A DNA stretch of 64,000 nucleotides from Calditrichota bacterium (GCA_013150955.1 JAADJD010000015.1:1-64000), one strand, 5' to 3'. Shown: positions 52,709 through 62,309, numbered from the stretch's first letter. The notes: generated by a model not told the origin, from the letters alone. Program-made: numbers and translations.

Positions 52709-52782
52709 TCCCAGAAAATGCATTTAACCGCGAATCCCGCGAATGAACCCCGAAACGAATTTTCATCCATTATAATCCCTGT
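52707..52782 (-). repeat. Dispersed element right-end fragment
   Basis: The right terminus (AATCCCAGAAAATGCATTTAAC) plus part of the centre, ending near CATCCATTATAATCCC. It starts within the esterase stop codon and ends 30 nt before the stop of the convergent synthetase gene. Confidence 0.65.
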
Positions 52783-52812
52783 GAGCGTCCAGGCCTTTGT
52801 TTCAAACCCACT

Positions 52813-54789
52813 TCATCGCGCATTGCGAATGGCATCCACCGAAGACGGATCTTCCAGGCTGCTTAAATCGCCGGGATCCTTCCCCAGGTACGCCGCCCGA
52901 ATTACCCGATGCATGACCTTGGCATTCCGGGTTTTGGGCAATGCGGCGGCAAATTTAATCTCCTTTGGTTTTAACGGCTTTCCCAGCTCTTTGACGATGC
53001 GTTCCATCAGTTCCGTTCGCAGCGTTTCCGAAGGGGATTGTCCCGGTTTAAGGACGCAAAAGACCACCACTTCTTCACCCTTCACCTCGTGGGGGACGCC
53101 GATGGCAGCCGATTCTGCCACCGCTGGATGCGCGTTGACGATGGATTCAATTTCTGCCGGACCCAACCGTTTGCCGGCAACCTTGATCGTATCATCGCTG
53201 CGGCCCAGAATGTACCACAGGCCATCTTCATCAATGGCTGCAAAGTCCCCATGGACCCAGACATTCTCAAACCGGCTCCAGTAAGTATCCAGATAGCGTT
53301 GCCGGTCCTTCCAGAATCCACGGGTCATGCCAATCCAGGGTTGCCGAATTACCAGTTCTCCAACGGCTTCGCGGATTGGCCGACCGGTTTCATCCAACAC
53401 ATCAGCATCCATACCCACTACCGGACCAGAAAATGCACAGGGTTTTAGCGGCTTGAAAAAGTTGCCGCACAAAATGCCACCACTGATTTCGGTGCCACCG
53501 GAATAGTTAATGATGGGCTTTTCCCGATTCAGCACGTGCTCGAATGTCCACATCCAGGACTCTGGATCCCAGGGGCTCCCGGTGGAACCGATCATGCGCA
53601 GGCAGGACAAATTGTGTTTGCGGATGGGTTCCGTGCCGTGAGGCTTCAGGGCGCGGATCAGGGTTGGGGTAATGCCCAGGTGAGTGACCCGGTGCCGTTC
53701 CACCAGATCCCACAGTCGATCCACCCCGGGATAATCCGGTGCGCCATCGAAAAACAGCATGGAAGCACCGATGAGCAGACTCCCAAACACTTCCCAGGGC
53801 CCCATCATCCAGCCCATGTCGGTAAACCAGAACATGGTTTCGCCCGGCTTCAGGTCCATGGGATGATACATGTCCTGCGCCGATTTAATTGGAAATCCAC
53901 AATGGGTGTGAACCGCTCCTTTGGGTTTACCGGTAGTCCCGCTGGTGTAGATGATCATTAAAATGTCTTCAGCGTCCGTGATTTCGGTTTCTGCTTCCGG
54001 CGATTGATCGGCAATAAAATCATCCCACCAGATATCGCGCTCCGGTTGCCAGGGAACGTCTGGAAGGCCCACCCGATTGACCACAATCACCTTTTGTACG
54101 GAGGGGACCTGTGCTAAGGCGTCATCGGCGTTGGGCTTCATGGGAACTTTCTTCCCCCGGCGGAACATTCCATCTGCCGTGAAAAGTGCCTTTGTGTTCC
54201 CATCGGCCAGTCGCGTGGCAATGGCAGTTGGACCGTAGCCACTGAATAACGGCAGGATGATGCCGCCCACTTTGATGATGGCCAGAAACGCGATGGCCAG
54301 CTCAGGAATCATGGGCATGTAAAGGCCCACGGCATCGCCCTTACCAATGCCGGCTGCCCGAAGCGCATTGGCCACCCGATTGACTGCCGCGTGCAGCTCT
54401 CCGTACGTCAAGTTGCGAATGATCCCTTCTTCCCCTTCCCATTTCAGCGCAATGCGGTCGCGCACAGCGGTCTGCTGCCACTTGTCCAGGCAGTTGTGAA
54501 TGATGTTCATTTTCCCGCCAACACACCAGCGCGGGAATGGAATCCCCTGGCTCAAATCCACAATCTTTTCATACGGCTGGTAAAATTGAATATCCAGGTC
54601 TTTCAGCACCGCATCCCAGAACCAGGCTATGTCCTGAATCGAACGCCGGTACAACGTGTCGTAGTCCGGGATCTGGTGCCGTTCCATGAACCGCTGCAAA
54701 TTGCTTTCTTTTATCCACTGGGGATTGGGTTGCCAGACAATGGATTGCCCGAAAGGAAAATTTTCCGAATTGGATTGGGAAGAACGCAT
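52813..54789 (-). CDS. AMP-forming acyl-CoA synthetase (acetyl-CoA synthetase-like)
   Basis: A 658-residue protein with an acetyl-CoA-synthetase-type N-terminal domain (KWEGEEGIIRNLTYGELH). The P-loop-like motif IIYTSGTTGKPKGAVH lies near 285, a later GGTEISGGI near 435, DGLWYILGRSDDTIKVAGKR near 545, and a C-terminal lysine region PKTRNAKVMHRVIRA near 625. It should activate a short acyl acid (acetate, propionate or similar) to its CoA ester via an acyl-AMP. The usual lysine motif is PKTRSGKIMRR, so this variant lacks the Ser-Gly. Substrate not predictable. The upstream gap holds repeats only. Confidence 0.86.
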   Translation of the reverse strand: MRSSQSNSENFPFGQSIVWQPNPQWIKESNLQRFMERHQIPDYDTLYRRSIQDIAWFWDAVLKDLDIQFYQPYEKIVDLSQGIPFPRWCVGGKMNIIHNCLDKWQQTAVRDRIALKWEGEEGIIRNLTYGELHAAVNRVANALRAAGIGKGDAVGLYMPMIPELAIAFLAIIKVGGIILPLFSGYGPTAIATRLADGNTKALFTADGMFRRGKKVPMKPNADDALAQVPSVQKVIVVNRVGLPDVPWQPERDIWWDDFIADQSPEAETEITDAEDILMIIYTSGTTGKPKGAVHTHCGFPIKSAQDMYHPMDLKPGETMFWFTDMGWMMGPWEVFGSLLIGASMLFFDGAPDYPGVDRLWDLVERHRVTHLGITPTLIRALKPHGTEPIRKHNLSCLRMIGSTGSPWDPESWMWTFEHVLNREKPIINYSGGTEISGGILCGNFFKPLKPCAFSGPVVGMDADVLDETGRPIREAVGELVIRQPWIGMTRGFWKDRQRYLDTYWSRFENVWVHGDFAAIDEDGLWYILGRSDDTIKVAGKRLGPAEIESIVNAHPAVAESAAIGVPHEVKGEEVVVFCVLKPGQSPSETLRTELMERIVKELGKPLKPKEIKFAAALPKTRNAKVMHRVIRAAYLGKDPGDLSSLEDPSSVDAIRNAR

Positions 54790-54955
54790 GATTGTACCCC
54801 GCTTTTGATTCGGTTGTTACCTTCCTGTTGTTTTTTCATCAAATAAATTTTAAATAAAAGCAGTGGAAATTTCCACTTTAATCTGGATTTCTGTATCAGG
54901 GGTGCAGTGGCGGGGGGACAGAAATGTTTTATTTTTGCCCGGAACGGATCCCGTT

Positions 54956-55266
54956 AAACCCGGATTTCGCAATCGCTGTGTATTACACGAGTTCACACGA
55001 GAAATAATGGGATGAAAATGGGGTCCGGTGTTTACTCACTTTTTTGTTGATATTTTTGGAATAAGTGCTTGTGATTTACGGTTTTTCATGCTTAAATCCA
55101 AATAATGCATTAAACCGCGAATCACACGAATGAAATCACAAAATATCTATAAAATCGCGGATAAACCATAAAACACATTTTCATTCAGATATCACCCAAT
55201 GGATTTTATTATTTTTATTCGTCTTAATTCGTGTAATTCGTAGGCGATTGCATAATATGGGTTAAA
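54956..55266. repeat. Dispersed element, inverted pair
   Basis: A strongly diverged plus-orientation copy (54956-55093) is followed by a well-preserved minus-orientation copy (55094-55266, ending ATAATATGGGTTAA). It sits between the divergently transcribed synthetase and arsC-like genes. Just after it, ATTGAAAACCATAA is duplicated in tandem (55265-55292) before the arsC ribosome site. The stretch 54790-54955 shows nothing else. Confidence 0.78.
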
Positions 55267-55307
55267 ATTGAAAACCATAAATTGAAAACCATAAGGAGGG
55301 ATGATAC

Positions 55308-55661
55308 ATGGAAAAGGTGATCATCTGGCATAACCCGAGATGTCGGAAGAGTCGCGAGGGATTGAATTATTTGAAGGAAAAGGGCATTGAGCCCGTGATT
55401 TTCGATTACCTGAAGGAAGGGATTCCGGCAGATGAACTGGCCGATCTGATCAAAAAGTCCGGTCTACCGGTGGAAGCGTTCATCCGGAGCAATGAAAAGG
55501 AGTACCGTGAATTGGGTTTAAAGGGAAAATCGCTAACGGCCGAAGAATTTGCGCGCATCGCAGCCAATCATCCCAGATTGCTTCAGCGCCCCATTGTTGT
55601 TTACGGGGATCGGGTGGTGCTGGCCAGACCCGCCAGTGAAATCGATAAGCTGTTCACCTGA
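55308..55661 (+). CDS. ArsC/Spx/YfgD-family thioredoxin-fold protein
   Basis: A 117-residue protein starting EKVIIWHNPRCRKSREGLNY (single catalytic Cys near 12, as in glutaredoxin-linked ArsC and YfgD) and containing LLQRPIVVYGDRVVLARP near 90 with the conserved Arg-Pro. It could be an arsenate reductase or a redox-linked Spx relative; sequence alone does not decide. AAGGAGGG lies 9 nt before the ATG. No ars operon neighbours. Confidence 0.85.
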   Translation: MEKVIIWHNPRCRKSREGLNYLKEKGIEPVIFDYLKEGIPADELADLIKKSGLPVEAFIRSNEKEYRELGLKGKSLTAEEFARIAANHPRLLQRPIVVYGDRVVLARPASEIDKLFT

Positions 55662-55814
55662 TCCCAATCATGGGGTATCATTTAATCGGTGAGAAATTCG
55701 TGCGGTCAATCTGACAAAAGCTTTTGAACATCAAGAAAACGGGTACGTTCAGCCAGCATGGTTTTTCAGAACTTTTGCAAAATGAACGCTCCTGTTTGCG
55801 CATCTATTGACCCT

Positions 55815-55858
55815 GCTTAAAAATAGCGATGGGTCTGCCCATCAGAGCAGACCCATCG
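55815..55858 (-). terminator. Terminator of the secreted-protein gene (minus strand)
   Basis: Perfect 12-bp arms CGATGGGTCTGC and GCAGACCCATCG (55827-55838 and 55847-55858) are followed on the minus strand by CTATTTTTAAG. It lies about 28 nt after the stop of the gene ending at 55886. Confidence 0.85.
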
Positions 55859-55885
55859 TTTACAATCGGCAATTTCTGAATGGAT

Positions 55886-57415
55886 TTACTTGATCAGGAT
55901 CATTTTCCGGGTGGCAACATACTTACCCGCACGCAGCTGGTAAAAATATACGCCACTGGGGAGATCGGTTGCGTTGAACGTCACCCGGTGCGTTCCGGCC
56001 CGTAAGCGCCCATCGATCAGAGTAACCACTTCCCGGCCGGTGACGTCGTACACCTTCAGGGTTACCCGTTCGCTTCGGGGAATGCTAAACCGGATGGTCG
56101 TTGCCGGATTAAAGGGGTTGGGGTAATTCTGATCCAGGCGATACTGTTGAACCAGGCTGCTGGTGGGCTGGTCATCAATGCTTGTAACCTGGGTGGATAA
56201 CACGGTTCCATCGGAGGCATCCACCAGCGCGGAGAAAGTGGCATCCGTACTGTCTGCCTCCGAAAAGCCTTTGTACTCCAGGTACCATAAAATCTTGGTT
56301 GGGTCATCTGGATAAGCCCAGTAGAAATTCCCCAGTTGCATCCCCAGTTCGTACACGTCGTACTGTTGCCGAAACAGGGCCCCACCGGCCTGTTCCACAA
56401 TCTGAAATACGCTGTCGCTATCAATAAATTGGGTTGGGATCTCCAGGGCATCCGATGGGATAAAACTGGTGTCGCTGGTATCAATTTGCACACCGAAAGT
56501 GCCCACAGTGACCTCGGTATAATATCCTAAAGTTGGGGAGTAAAAGATGAAATACCAGTAAAACGAACGGCCATTCATCACCGAATCGACCCAGCTGCCG
56601 ATGAAGAGCAGTTTTTGATCCTGGGCAATCTGCCGGGCCAGTGCGCGGGCACTATCCATCAGCTGGCGTGCCGTGTAGGGGGAGAATGATACCAGGGTAA
56701 TGTCGATGCCAGTCAGGTTGCCATCCTGAACCACCACGCTGTCTTCCATGCCATCGCCATCGGCGTCGTAAAAACCGATGTAGTCGCCACTTTCGGGCTC
56801 AATGAACCCGTCACGATTGGCATCGTAGACCGCGGTAACCCAGTAGGTTCCATTCCGGACATAATTCACCGTATAATTGCCCGTTGCATTGAGAACCACG
56901 CTGGAGCTTAAGATGGTTGGTGCTCCGCTATCGGTAGTGTCCTCTTCAAAAACTGAGGTTGGGGTAATGATGACAATCGTGTTCGTTGCATCCCCATCGG
57001 GATGGATGATTGTTCCACTGATGGTATAATCCCCGTGAGTGGCGGCCGTGGTGTAATTCAGGGCAAATGGGTGGGCTAAGGTGTCACCATTCGCACTGAT
57101 GGCCCAGGAAAGGATGAACACCACGTCGGTGTTGGGTGTTTGGGTGACGTCCAGATACAGGGTTTTAAAATCGGCGCTGTAGTACACACTATCGATCTGG
57201 ATGGAGTCTTTTGGAGAAATGGCAGCAAATCGCACCGGCAGCATGGGAGGCGGAAACGTGGCATCCAGAGCATCGGAAAAGGTGAAACTGATCGTGGTGC
57301 TGGTGGGTACATTCACAGCGCCATCGGCCGGGGAGGAGGAGACCACCTGAAATTGTGCCTGAACAGTGGTGGCTAAAAGTAGAAACACAGAAATGGTAGC
57401 AAAAACACGTTTCAT
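55886..57415 (-). CDS. Secreted protein with Ig-like fold and type IX sorting domain
   Basis: A 509-residue protein with a signal peptide (hydrophobic residues about 5-20, cut at VQA). An N-terminal Ig-like (Big_5-type) domain begins VVSSSPADGAVNVPTSTTIS. A carboxypeptidase-regulatory-like segment near 130-240 contains two Asp-rich calcium-type loops (DANRDGFIEPE and DADGDGMED). A unique middle region follows, then a C-terminal sorting module from about 420 (LDQNYPNPFNPATTIRFSIP, ending VATRKMILIK). Surface-exposed or released; binding target unknown. AAGGGG lies before the ATG. Confidence 0.82.
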   Translation of the reverse strand: MKRVFATISVFLLLATTVQAQFQVVSSSPADGAVNVPTSTTISFTFSDALDATFPPPMLPVRFAAISPKDSIQIDSVYYSADFKTLYLDVTQTPNTDVVFILSWAISANGDTLAHPFALNYTTAATHGDYTISGTIIHPDGDATNTIVIITPTSVFEEDTTDSGAPTILSSSVVLNATGNYTVNYVRNGTYWVTAVYDANRDGFIEPESGDYIGFYDADGDGMEDSVVVQDGNLTGIDITLVSFSPYTARQLMDSARALARQIAQDQKLLFIGSWVDSVMNGRSFYWYFIFYSPTLGYYTEVTVGTFGVQIDTSDTSFIPSDALEIPTQFIDSDSVFQIVEQAGGALFRQQYDVYELGMQLGNFYWAYPDDPTKILWYLEYKGFSEADSTDATFSALVDASDGTVLSTQVTSIDDQPTSSLVQQYRLDQNYPNPFNPATTIRFSIPRSERVTLKVYDVTGREVVTLIDGRLRAGTHRVTFNATDLPSGVYFYQLRAGKYVATRKMILIK

Positions 57416-57624
57416 GGGACAACCCCTTCTTTTTTTGATCGGTTTTTGTTTAATTTATACTAATCTTCGGATGGTTCTGTTTTAAAATTAGGGAACAAAT
57501 CAGATGGTACCCGATTTTAAATGTTCTCAAAATCCAATTGCTGGATTTCCAGAACGTTCAATCCTTTCTCGACATCACTGCAGGAAAACCTTATCTGGGT
57601 ACCAAAACACAGGAGGAAGCAACC

Positions 57625-58059
57625 ATGCCGTTTATCATAGAAGGGATCGTTGCGGGATTGGTGGGGACGTTCGTGATGACCCTGTGCCTGCTTTTGATTC
57701 ACAAGTCGGGTTGGGCCAATGCCGATATGGTTCGTGCCATCGGCAGTGCCATTACGCGGTCGTATCAGAATGCGTTTCCGGTGGGATTGGTGGTCCATTT
57801 TCTGGTAGGGATCCCGATCGCTCTGGCCTACCTGACCCTGTTGAATATTTTTCAGGTGCAGGGATACTGGTCCACCATCATGGCGGCGGGGTTTCTGGGA
57901 TTTGGCCATGGTCTGGTATTCAGCTTTTTGCTGCTGGCACTGGCAGAAATGCATCCCATGGAACGGTTCCAGCAGGTGGATTTACAGGTGGCATTTGCCC
58001 ATCTGCTGGCGCATGTGATTTATGGATTGGGGGTAGGAGTGGTGGCGGTGAATGTGTGA
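57625..58059 (+). CDS. Small membrane protein of unknown function
   Basis: A 144-residue protein with four hydrophobic helices (FIIEGIVAGLVGTFVMTLCL at the start, LVVHFLVGIPIALAYLTLLN in the middle, then GFGHGLVFSFLLLALAEMHP, and a last helix near HLLAHVIYGLGVGVVAV). His residues are conserved-looking within the helices. I do not recognise a named family. The ATG at 57625 follows GGAGGA; longer frames upstream lack such a site. Convergent with the SDR gene, 11 nt apart. Confidence 0.68.
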   Translation: MPFIIEGIVAGLVGTFVMTLCLLLIHKSGWANADMVRAIGSAITRSYQNAFPVGLVVHFLVGIPIALAYLTLLNIFQVQGYWSTIMAAGFLGFGHGLVFSFLLLALAEMHPMERFQQVDLQVAFAHLLAHVIYGLGVGVVAVNV

Positions 58060-58070
58060 CCGTTCTGGCC

Positions 58071-58865
58071 TCACCGCCTGCTCTGGATCCATTTAATGAT
58101 AAGGCTGGATAATCGCCGGGGCATGAGTCGACTACTTAACACCGACAGTCGATTCATCAGGCCGGGAATAACCATGCGCTGTCCCCGTTTTAAGCTGCGG
58201 TAAGCCACCCGGGCCACCGCCCCGGCACTCATCATGGGTAAAATGGGGAACGGTTTCTGAGGATCCTGTCCCGCCCGGATCTGAAATTCGGTTCGGGTGG
58301 GACCGGGGCAGAGGGTGGTGACGGTCACTCCGGTGCCGCGGAGTTCATCGGCCAGTGCTTCCGAAAATGACACCACGAACGCCTTGCTGGCATAATAAAC
58401 GGCCATGTAAGGACCCGGTGAAAATGCCGCCGTAGACGCCACGTTCAGAATGCTGCCCTTCCCCTGTTGAAGCATGTATGGCAAAATGGCCCGGGTCAGG
58501 GCCACCAGCGCCGTCACGTTAACCTGAATCATATCCACCACCGTTTCCGGGTCCGTTTCCCAGAATGCCCCCAGTTTGCCAAAACCCGCGTTGTTGATCA
58601 ATATTTCAATATCGGATAGCCGATCCTTTAACCGGTCTGTCAGGACTTTCACCGCATCCGGCCGGGCCAGATCCAGGGCAATGGGCTGAACGGAAATGCC
58701 ATAATCTGCCTCCAGCTCCTTCTGGCGCTGCTGCAATAGGTTCGAATTCCGGGCCACCAGGATCAGCGAGTATCCATCGGCGGCCAGCAATTTGCTCAAT
58801 TCGTAGCCAATACCGGTGGTGGCTCCTGTAACCAGGGCAACGGGATTATGCGTTGGATTCCCCAT
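58071..58865 (-). CDS. Short-chain dehydrogenase/reductase
   Basis: A 264-residue SDR protein with the cofactor motif TGATTGIGYELSK near 16, NNAGFGKLG near 95 and the catalytic YYASK (Tyr/Lys near 160) after the Ser in NVASTAAFSPGP. The active form resembles the YqjQ/DltE group of broad SDRs; ending LIIKWIQSRR. Substrate unknown. The ATG at 58865 follows GGAGG and lies 20 nt inside the end of the DUF72 gene, so expression is coupled. Confidence 0.87.
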   Translation of the reverse strand: MGNPTHNPVALVTGATTGIGYELSKLLAADGYSLILVARNSNLLQQRQKELEADYGISVQPIALDLARPDAVKVLTDRLKDRLSDIEILINNAGFGKLGAFWETDPETVVDMIQVNVTALVALTRAILPYMLQQGKGSILNVASTAAFSPGPYMAVYYASKAFVVSFSEALADELRGTGVTVTTLCPGPTRTEFQIRAGQDPQKPFPILPMMSAGAVARVAYRSLKRGQRMVIPGLMNRLSVLSSRLMPRRLSSLIIKWIQSRR

Positions 58866-59736
58866 TAGTACTTCCTCCTTCATTCAGAATTTTTTGCAAG
58901 CGTTTGATGGTCAACGGCGCGGATCCCTCGTAATGATTGTTCACGTTTATGTAAACGGTGCTCCCCCGGGAAAGCAGGTCCTTCACCATCCAGGCGATGG
59001 CCTGAAGATCGTCATCCCTGGGAATCACTACCCGATCCCAGCGGTTGCCGGATAATGCCTCGATGCCTGAGCGATCGGGACCGTGCAACCGGATTACCAC
59101 GGTGTCGCGGATTAATGTACGAAACTTCTGGTAAACTTCCACCACGTTTGGCATATAATATCCCTGAAGCAAAACAGGAACAATGTGGTGCCTCTGCAAA
59201 AACTGAAAAAACGCTCGATTGAGGTAATGGGGATTCCGAATCTCAATGGCATAGGTGAATGTTTGCGGAAGTCTGGGAAGGAAAGCCTCCAGGTGCTGTA
59301 GAAAAGCCCCCAGCGAGGGCATTTTCTGCCTGTTCAAATATTCAAACTGGAACATGACAGGCCCCAATAGCGGTTGCATGGGCGCCAGGCGATCCAGAAA
59401 CTCCCGCGTCAGGGTGGGCGAAAGGAAGTGCGGATTGCGGATTAGAGGATCTTCCCTGCGCTGGCGATAAAAGTGGGTCAGGGTAATGCTGTTGGCGGCC
59501 TTTACCGTGAATCGAAAATCCGGGGGGACGGCGGCGGCATAGTTTTCCACCGTCTGCCTGTCTGGCAATCGAACTGTGTTTTCGGCAAATAAAGACCAGA
59601 ACCACTGATCGATTTCCACCGTGTTGAAATGGCGGGCGTATTCGCTTAAAAAATGGTCTGGATTGGAGCTCTGGTAAATAATGCCCCGCCATTCTTTATA
59701 TTTCCAGCTGCAGGTACCGATGCGCAATTCGGCCAT
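58846..59736 (-). CDS. DUF72 (YecE-like) protein
   Basis: A 296-residue protein with the DUF72 start MAELRIGTCSWKYKEWRGII. EYARHFNTVEIDQWFW near 40 and FTVKAANSITLTHFY near 80 follow, with a TIM-barrel-like layout and VIRLHGPDRSG near 222. The biochemical role of DUF72 is not established. The start ATG at 59736 lies one base after the upstream peptidase stop; a much longer frame to 60054 overlaps that gene and is rejected. It overlaps the SDR gene by 20 nt. Confidence 0.85.
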   Translation of the reverse strand: MAELRIGTCSWKYKEWRGIIYQSSNPDHFLSEYARHFNTVEIDQWFWSLFAENTVRLPDRQTVENYAAAVPPDFRFTVKAANSITLTHFYRQRREDPLIRNPHFLSPTLTREFLDRLAPMQPLLGPVMFQFEYLNRQKMPSLGAFLQHLEAFLPRLPQTFTYAIEIRNPHYLNRAFFQFLQRHHIVPVLLQGYYMPNVVEVYQKFRTLIRDTVVIRLHGPDRSGIEALSGNRWDRVVIPRDDDLQAIAWMVKDLLSRGSTVYINVNNHYEGSAPLTIKRLQKILNEGGSTNGESNA

Positions 59737-59737
59737 G

Positions 59738-61714
59738 TTACTCCAGAGATGGTTGAAGGATTCGAACGGCTTCCGTGGCGGACTGGATGAGACGATCCGC
59801 CGAAATCGGTTCACCAATGGCCTGGTGCATCCAGACCTGAGGGGTGAGTCGCCCCAGTTTGCACATACGTTCCATCTCCGCTGCCAGATCTTTGTCCTGC
59901 ATGTAATGGAAAATCTGATACGCAATGAGATGGCCCAGCAGGTAATCCGGAATGTACATTCCTGTATCGATGATGTGGGAGTAGATGGCCAGAATTTCCT
60001 GATCGGCAACCCCCAGCACTGGTGCGAAATACTGGTTCCAGACCTCGCGGGCAATTTCCAGAACCGCCAGTTTCAGGTCGTCTGGAGAAGCGGAGGGATG
60101 AGCATACATCCAGCGCCAGATGCGCATGTCAACCAGGGCAACGCCTGCAATCTCAAAAGCCGACCACATTTCGTGAATGGCCAGCCATTCCATCCAGTGG
60201 GTGGTTTCCGGGGAGATCCCCAGCACCTCAAAGTCTCGTGATTGGAAGAGGAAGGCAAATGCCTCGGTAAAGCCGGTGTTGGGGACACCGTGCAGGGTGT
60301 AATAATCCATTTCTTCCAGGGTGAGCACCTGTTCTACGGTGTGTCCCAGTTCGTGCATGGCGGTGTTAAATCCTTTGTAGTTCATTCCCTCTCCGGGTAC
60401 CCGGGTACGCAAGTAGGCGCGATCGCCTCGCATTTCCGCACCCAGGGCATGTCCCGCCCCTCGGGCTGGTTCCACACAGATCCGGGCGGCCAGATATTCC
60501 GCCCGATCGCGGGAAAATCCCAGCCGTCGTAAAATATCCACCAATTTGTCCTGAAAGGCCCCTACCGTTGGAAATTGCTGGCGCACCTGCCGGTCCAGAT
60601 CCTCTTCGGGAATCTGGGGTTCCGGTTTTAAGCCCACATACCAGATGTCGAACGGTTCCAGCGGACGCCCCAGCCGTTGCTGAATGATGCGGGCAATGGA
60701 GGGAAGCACCGGTGCAGAAAGCACATCGGTGATGAGCCGTTCAACCTCAGCTTCTGGAATTTCCCGATCCAGCAGGAACCGTCGCTCAATGAGGGAAGGG
60801 GTGTCCGGGGTATGGGCATCGATCCCGCGCTCGGCATCGAAAACGGATTTCAGATACTGATAACGGCGATTGCCCTCGGGCGGGATCGGCGGGGGAAGCG
60901 GCTTCCCATCCCGGTATACCCGATTGGCCAGGGGATCCCACTCCACTTCCGGATTGTCGATCACGATTTCCGGAATGTCCTGCTGCAGGATGCGGTTCAT
61001 GATCTGATAAATGAGGCGTTGTCTGGGAAGTCCATCCGGTTGTGCGTAGAGGGCTTTGATTTCATCCCGCAATCCCCAGTGGCTGATCAGCTTCTGCCCT
61101 TCAGGAAAACCCGCTGGCTGGCCCTGGACACGCAATCGATCCATGTGGATATTGTATTTGCTGATGTATTCGTCCGCGCGGGTATAGGTCGCCGTGCGGT
61201 GTTGCAAAACCGAAGCCGGGATGCGTTGACGGAAATAATCCGCCAGCCGGGCCTCTGCCCATTGCCGGCGGCTCCAGTTTATCCCATCCTGGTTTTTCGT
61301 ATTCAGGTCATAAATGGGAAAGTTTAATAAGGCCACAAATGCCAGCCGGGTTTGAAACAGATCCTCCTGCACATGAGCAAAGGGATCGTAACCGGCAAAC
61401 AGACTGTCAATGGGTAGCATGGGGCCAGTATCCACGTGCAATTCCCGATGCAACTCTCGATAAATGCGATGCAGATTACCAAACAGAGATTCCAGCTTGC
61501 TTAAAAAGCGCTGAAACACCAGTTCCCGCTGTTCTTCCCGAGGGTAAAAATGCGCCCGGCAGAAGGCGTGAAAATCGTCTGCGCTGCCATCGGACGCATG
61601 CCAGCGAGCAGCAACCTGCCGCACCCCGATTTCAATGCGATGGCGATGCACCTCTCCGTTACGCTGAATTAATGCCTGAATGACTTCTTCCTGAATGGCC
61701 TTGGAAATCACCAT
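59738..61714 (-). CDS. Uncharacterised gluzincin-type metallopeptidase
   Basis: A 658-residue protein, largely helical. It contains the zinc-binding HELGH (near 455, in FNTAMHELGHTVEQVL) and a downstream Glu in NTGFTEAFAFLFQ about 27 residues later, the gluzincin arrangement seen in M3/M32/M2-like peptidases. No signal peptide is present, so it is probably cytosolic. I could not assign a named family. It is followed after one base by the DUF72 gene, then SDR, forming a three-gene unit. The GGAGACGT ribosome site precedes the ATG at 61714. Confidence 0.72.
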   Translation of the reverse strand: MVISKAIQEEVIQALIQRNGEVHRHRIEIGVRQVAARWHASDGSADDFHAFCRAHFYPREEQRELVFQRFLSKLESLFGNLHRIYRELHRELHVDTGPMLPIDSLFAGYDPFAHVQEDLFQTRLAFVALLNFPIYDLNTKNQDGINWSRRQWAEARLADYFRQRIPASVLQHRTATYTRADEYISKYNIHMDRLRVQGQPAGFPEGQKLISHWGLRDEIKALYAQPDGLPRQRLIYQIMNRILQQDIPEIVIDNPEVEWDPLANRVYRDGKPLPPPIPPEGNRRYQYLKSVFDAERGIDAHTPDTPSLIERRFLLDREIPEAEVERLITDVLSAPVLPSIARIIQQRLGRPLEPFDIWYVGLKPEPQIPEEDLDRQVRQQFPTVGAFQDKLVDILRRLGFSRDRAEYLAARICVEPARGAGHALGAEMRGDRAYLRTRVPGEGMNYKGFNTAMHELGHTVEQVLTLEEMDYYTLHGVPNTGFTEAFAFLFQSRDFEVLGISPETTHWMEWLAIHEMWSAFEIAGVALVDMRIWRWMYAHPSASPDDLKLAVLEIAREVWNQYFAPVLGVADQEILAIYSHIIDTGMYIPDYLLGHLIAYQIFHYMQDKDLAAEMERMCKLGRLTPQVWMHQAIGEPISADRLIQSATEAVRILQPSLE

Positions 61715-61910
61715 ACACGTCTCCCTATTTACACCGATCGTTAATCTAATATGTTTTTTGGGCGTTCAAAACAAAACCAATTTTTTGCTGGATGGTTGAT
61801 CGTTACCGGAAAAACTGATGCAAATGGCGCTTCTGAACAGCAAAATCCGCCAAAATCATTGAAATATCGATAATTTATCGCATTTTTTCCTTTTTTTCTT
61901 TGATTTTTTC

Positions 61911-61939
61911 TTGACATTTTCATCTCCAGTTAGGATATT
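61911..61939 (+). promoter_or_regulatory. Promoter of the HU gene
   Basis: TTGACA (61911-61916), a 17-bp spacer and GATATT (61934-61939), preceded by a T-rich upstream stretch, lie about 47 nt before the HU start codon. Confidence 0.65.
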
Positions 61940-61985
61940 TTTGCGTTTCGTATCCAGTCAAATACATAAAGAAAGGAGTAGTGGT

Positions 61986-62258
61986 ATGAACCGTAAAGAA
62001 CTGATTGACGCACTCGCTGGTAAAACCGGTTTTACCAAAAAGGATGCTGATAAGTTTTTAAGTGCTTTCCAGGAAGTGGTGGTGGAAGCCTTAAAGAAAG
62101 GGGAATCCGTAAATCTGGTTGGTTTTGGGGTTTTTAAGGTTGTTGAGCGTCCGGCACGGGAAGCCCGTAATCCCCGCACGGGTGAAAGGATTAACATTCC
62201 TGCACGAAGAGTCCCCCAGTTTAAACCTGGCAAAGGTTTGAAAGAAAGCTTGGCCTAA
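61986..62258 (+). CDS. HU-family DNA-binding protein
   Basis: A 90-residue protein with the HU/IHF fold: MNRKELIDALAGKTGFTKKDA at the start, the beta-arm region FGVFKVVERPAREARNPRTG with the intercalating Pro near 63, and a basic tail. It compacts and bends DNA as a dimer. AAAGGAG lies 8 nt before the ATG. Single-gene unit with its own promoter and terminator. A longer frame from 61911 would begin inside the promoter and is rejected. Confidence 0.95.
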   Translation: MNRKELIDALAGKTGFTKKDADKFLSAFQEVVVEALKKGESVNLVGFGVFKVVERPAREARNPRTGERINIPARRVPQFKPGKGLKESLA

Positions 62259-62270
62259 AATGTGTGGAGG

Positions 62271-62309
62271 AAGCTGACCTTCTGGAGGAAGGTCAGCTTT
62301 ATATTTTTT
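62271..62309 (+). terminator. Rho-independent terminator after the HU gene
   Basis: AAGCTGACCTT (62271-62281) and AAGGTCAGCTT (62289-62299) form an 11-bp stem, followed by TATATTTTTT. It lies 12 nt after the HU stop. Confidence 0.9.

Noticed and set aside
59737-60054. Longer start for the DUF72 gene
   Set aside because: The extension lies entirely within the upstream peptidase coding sequence in another frame; the family's usual start is at 59736.
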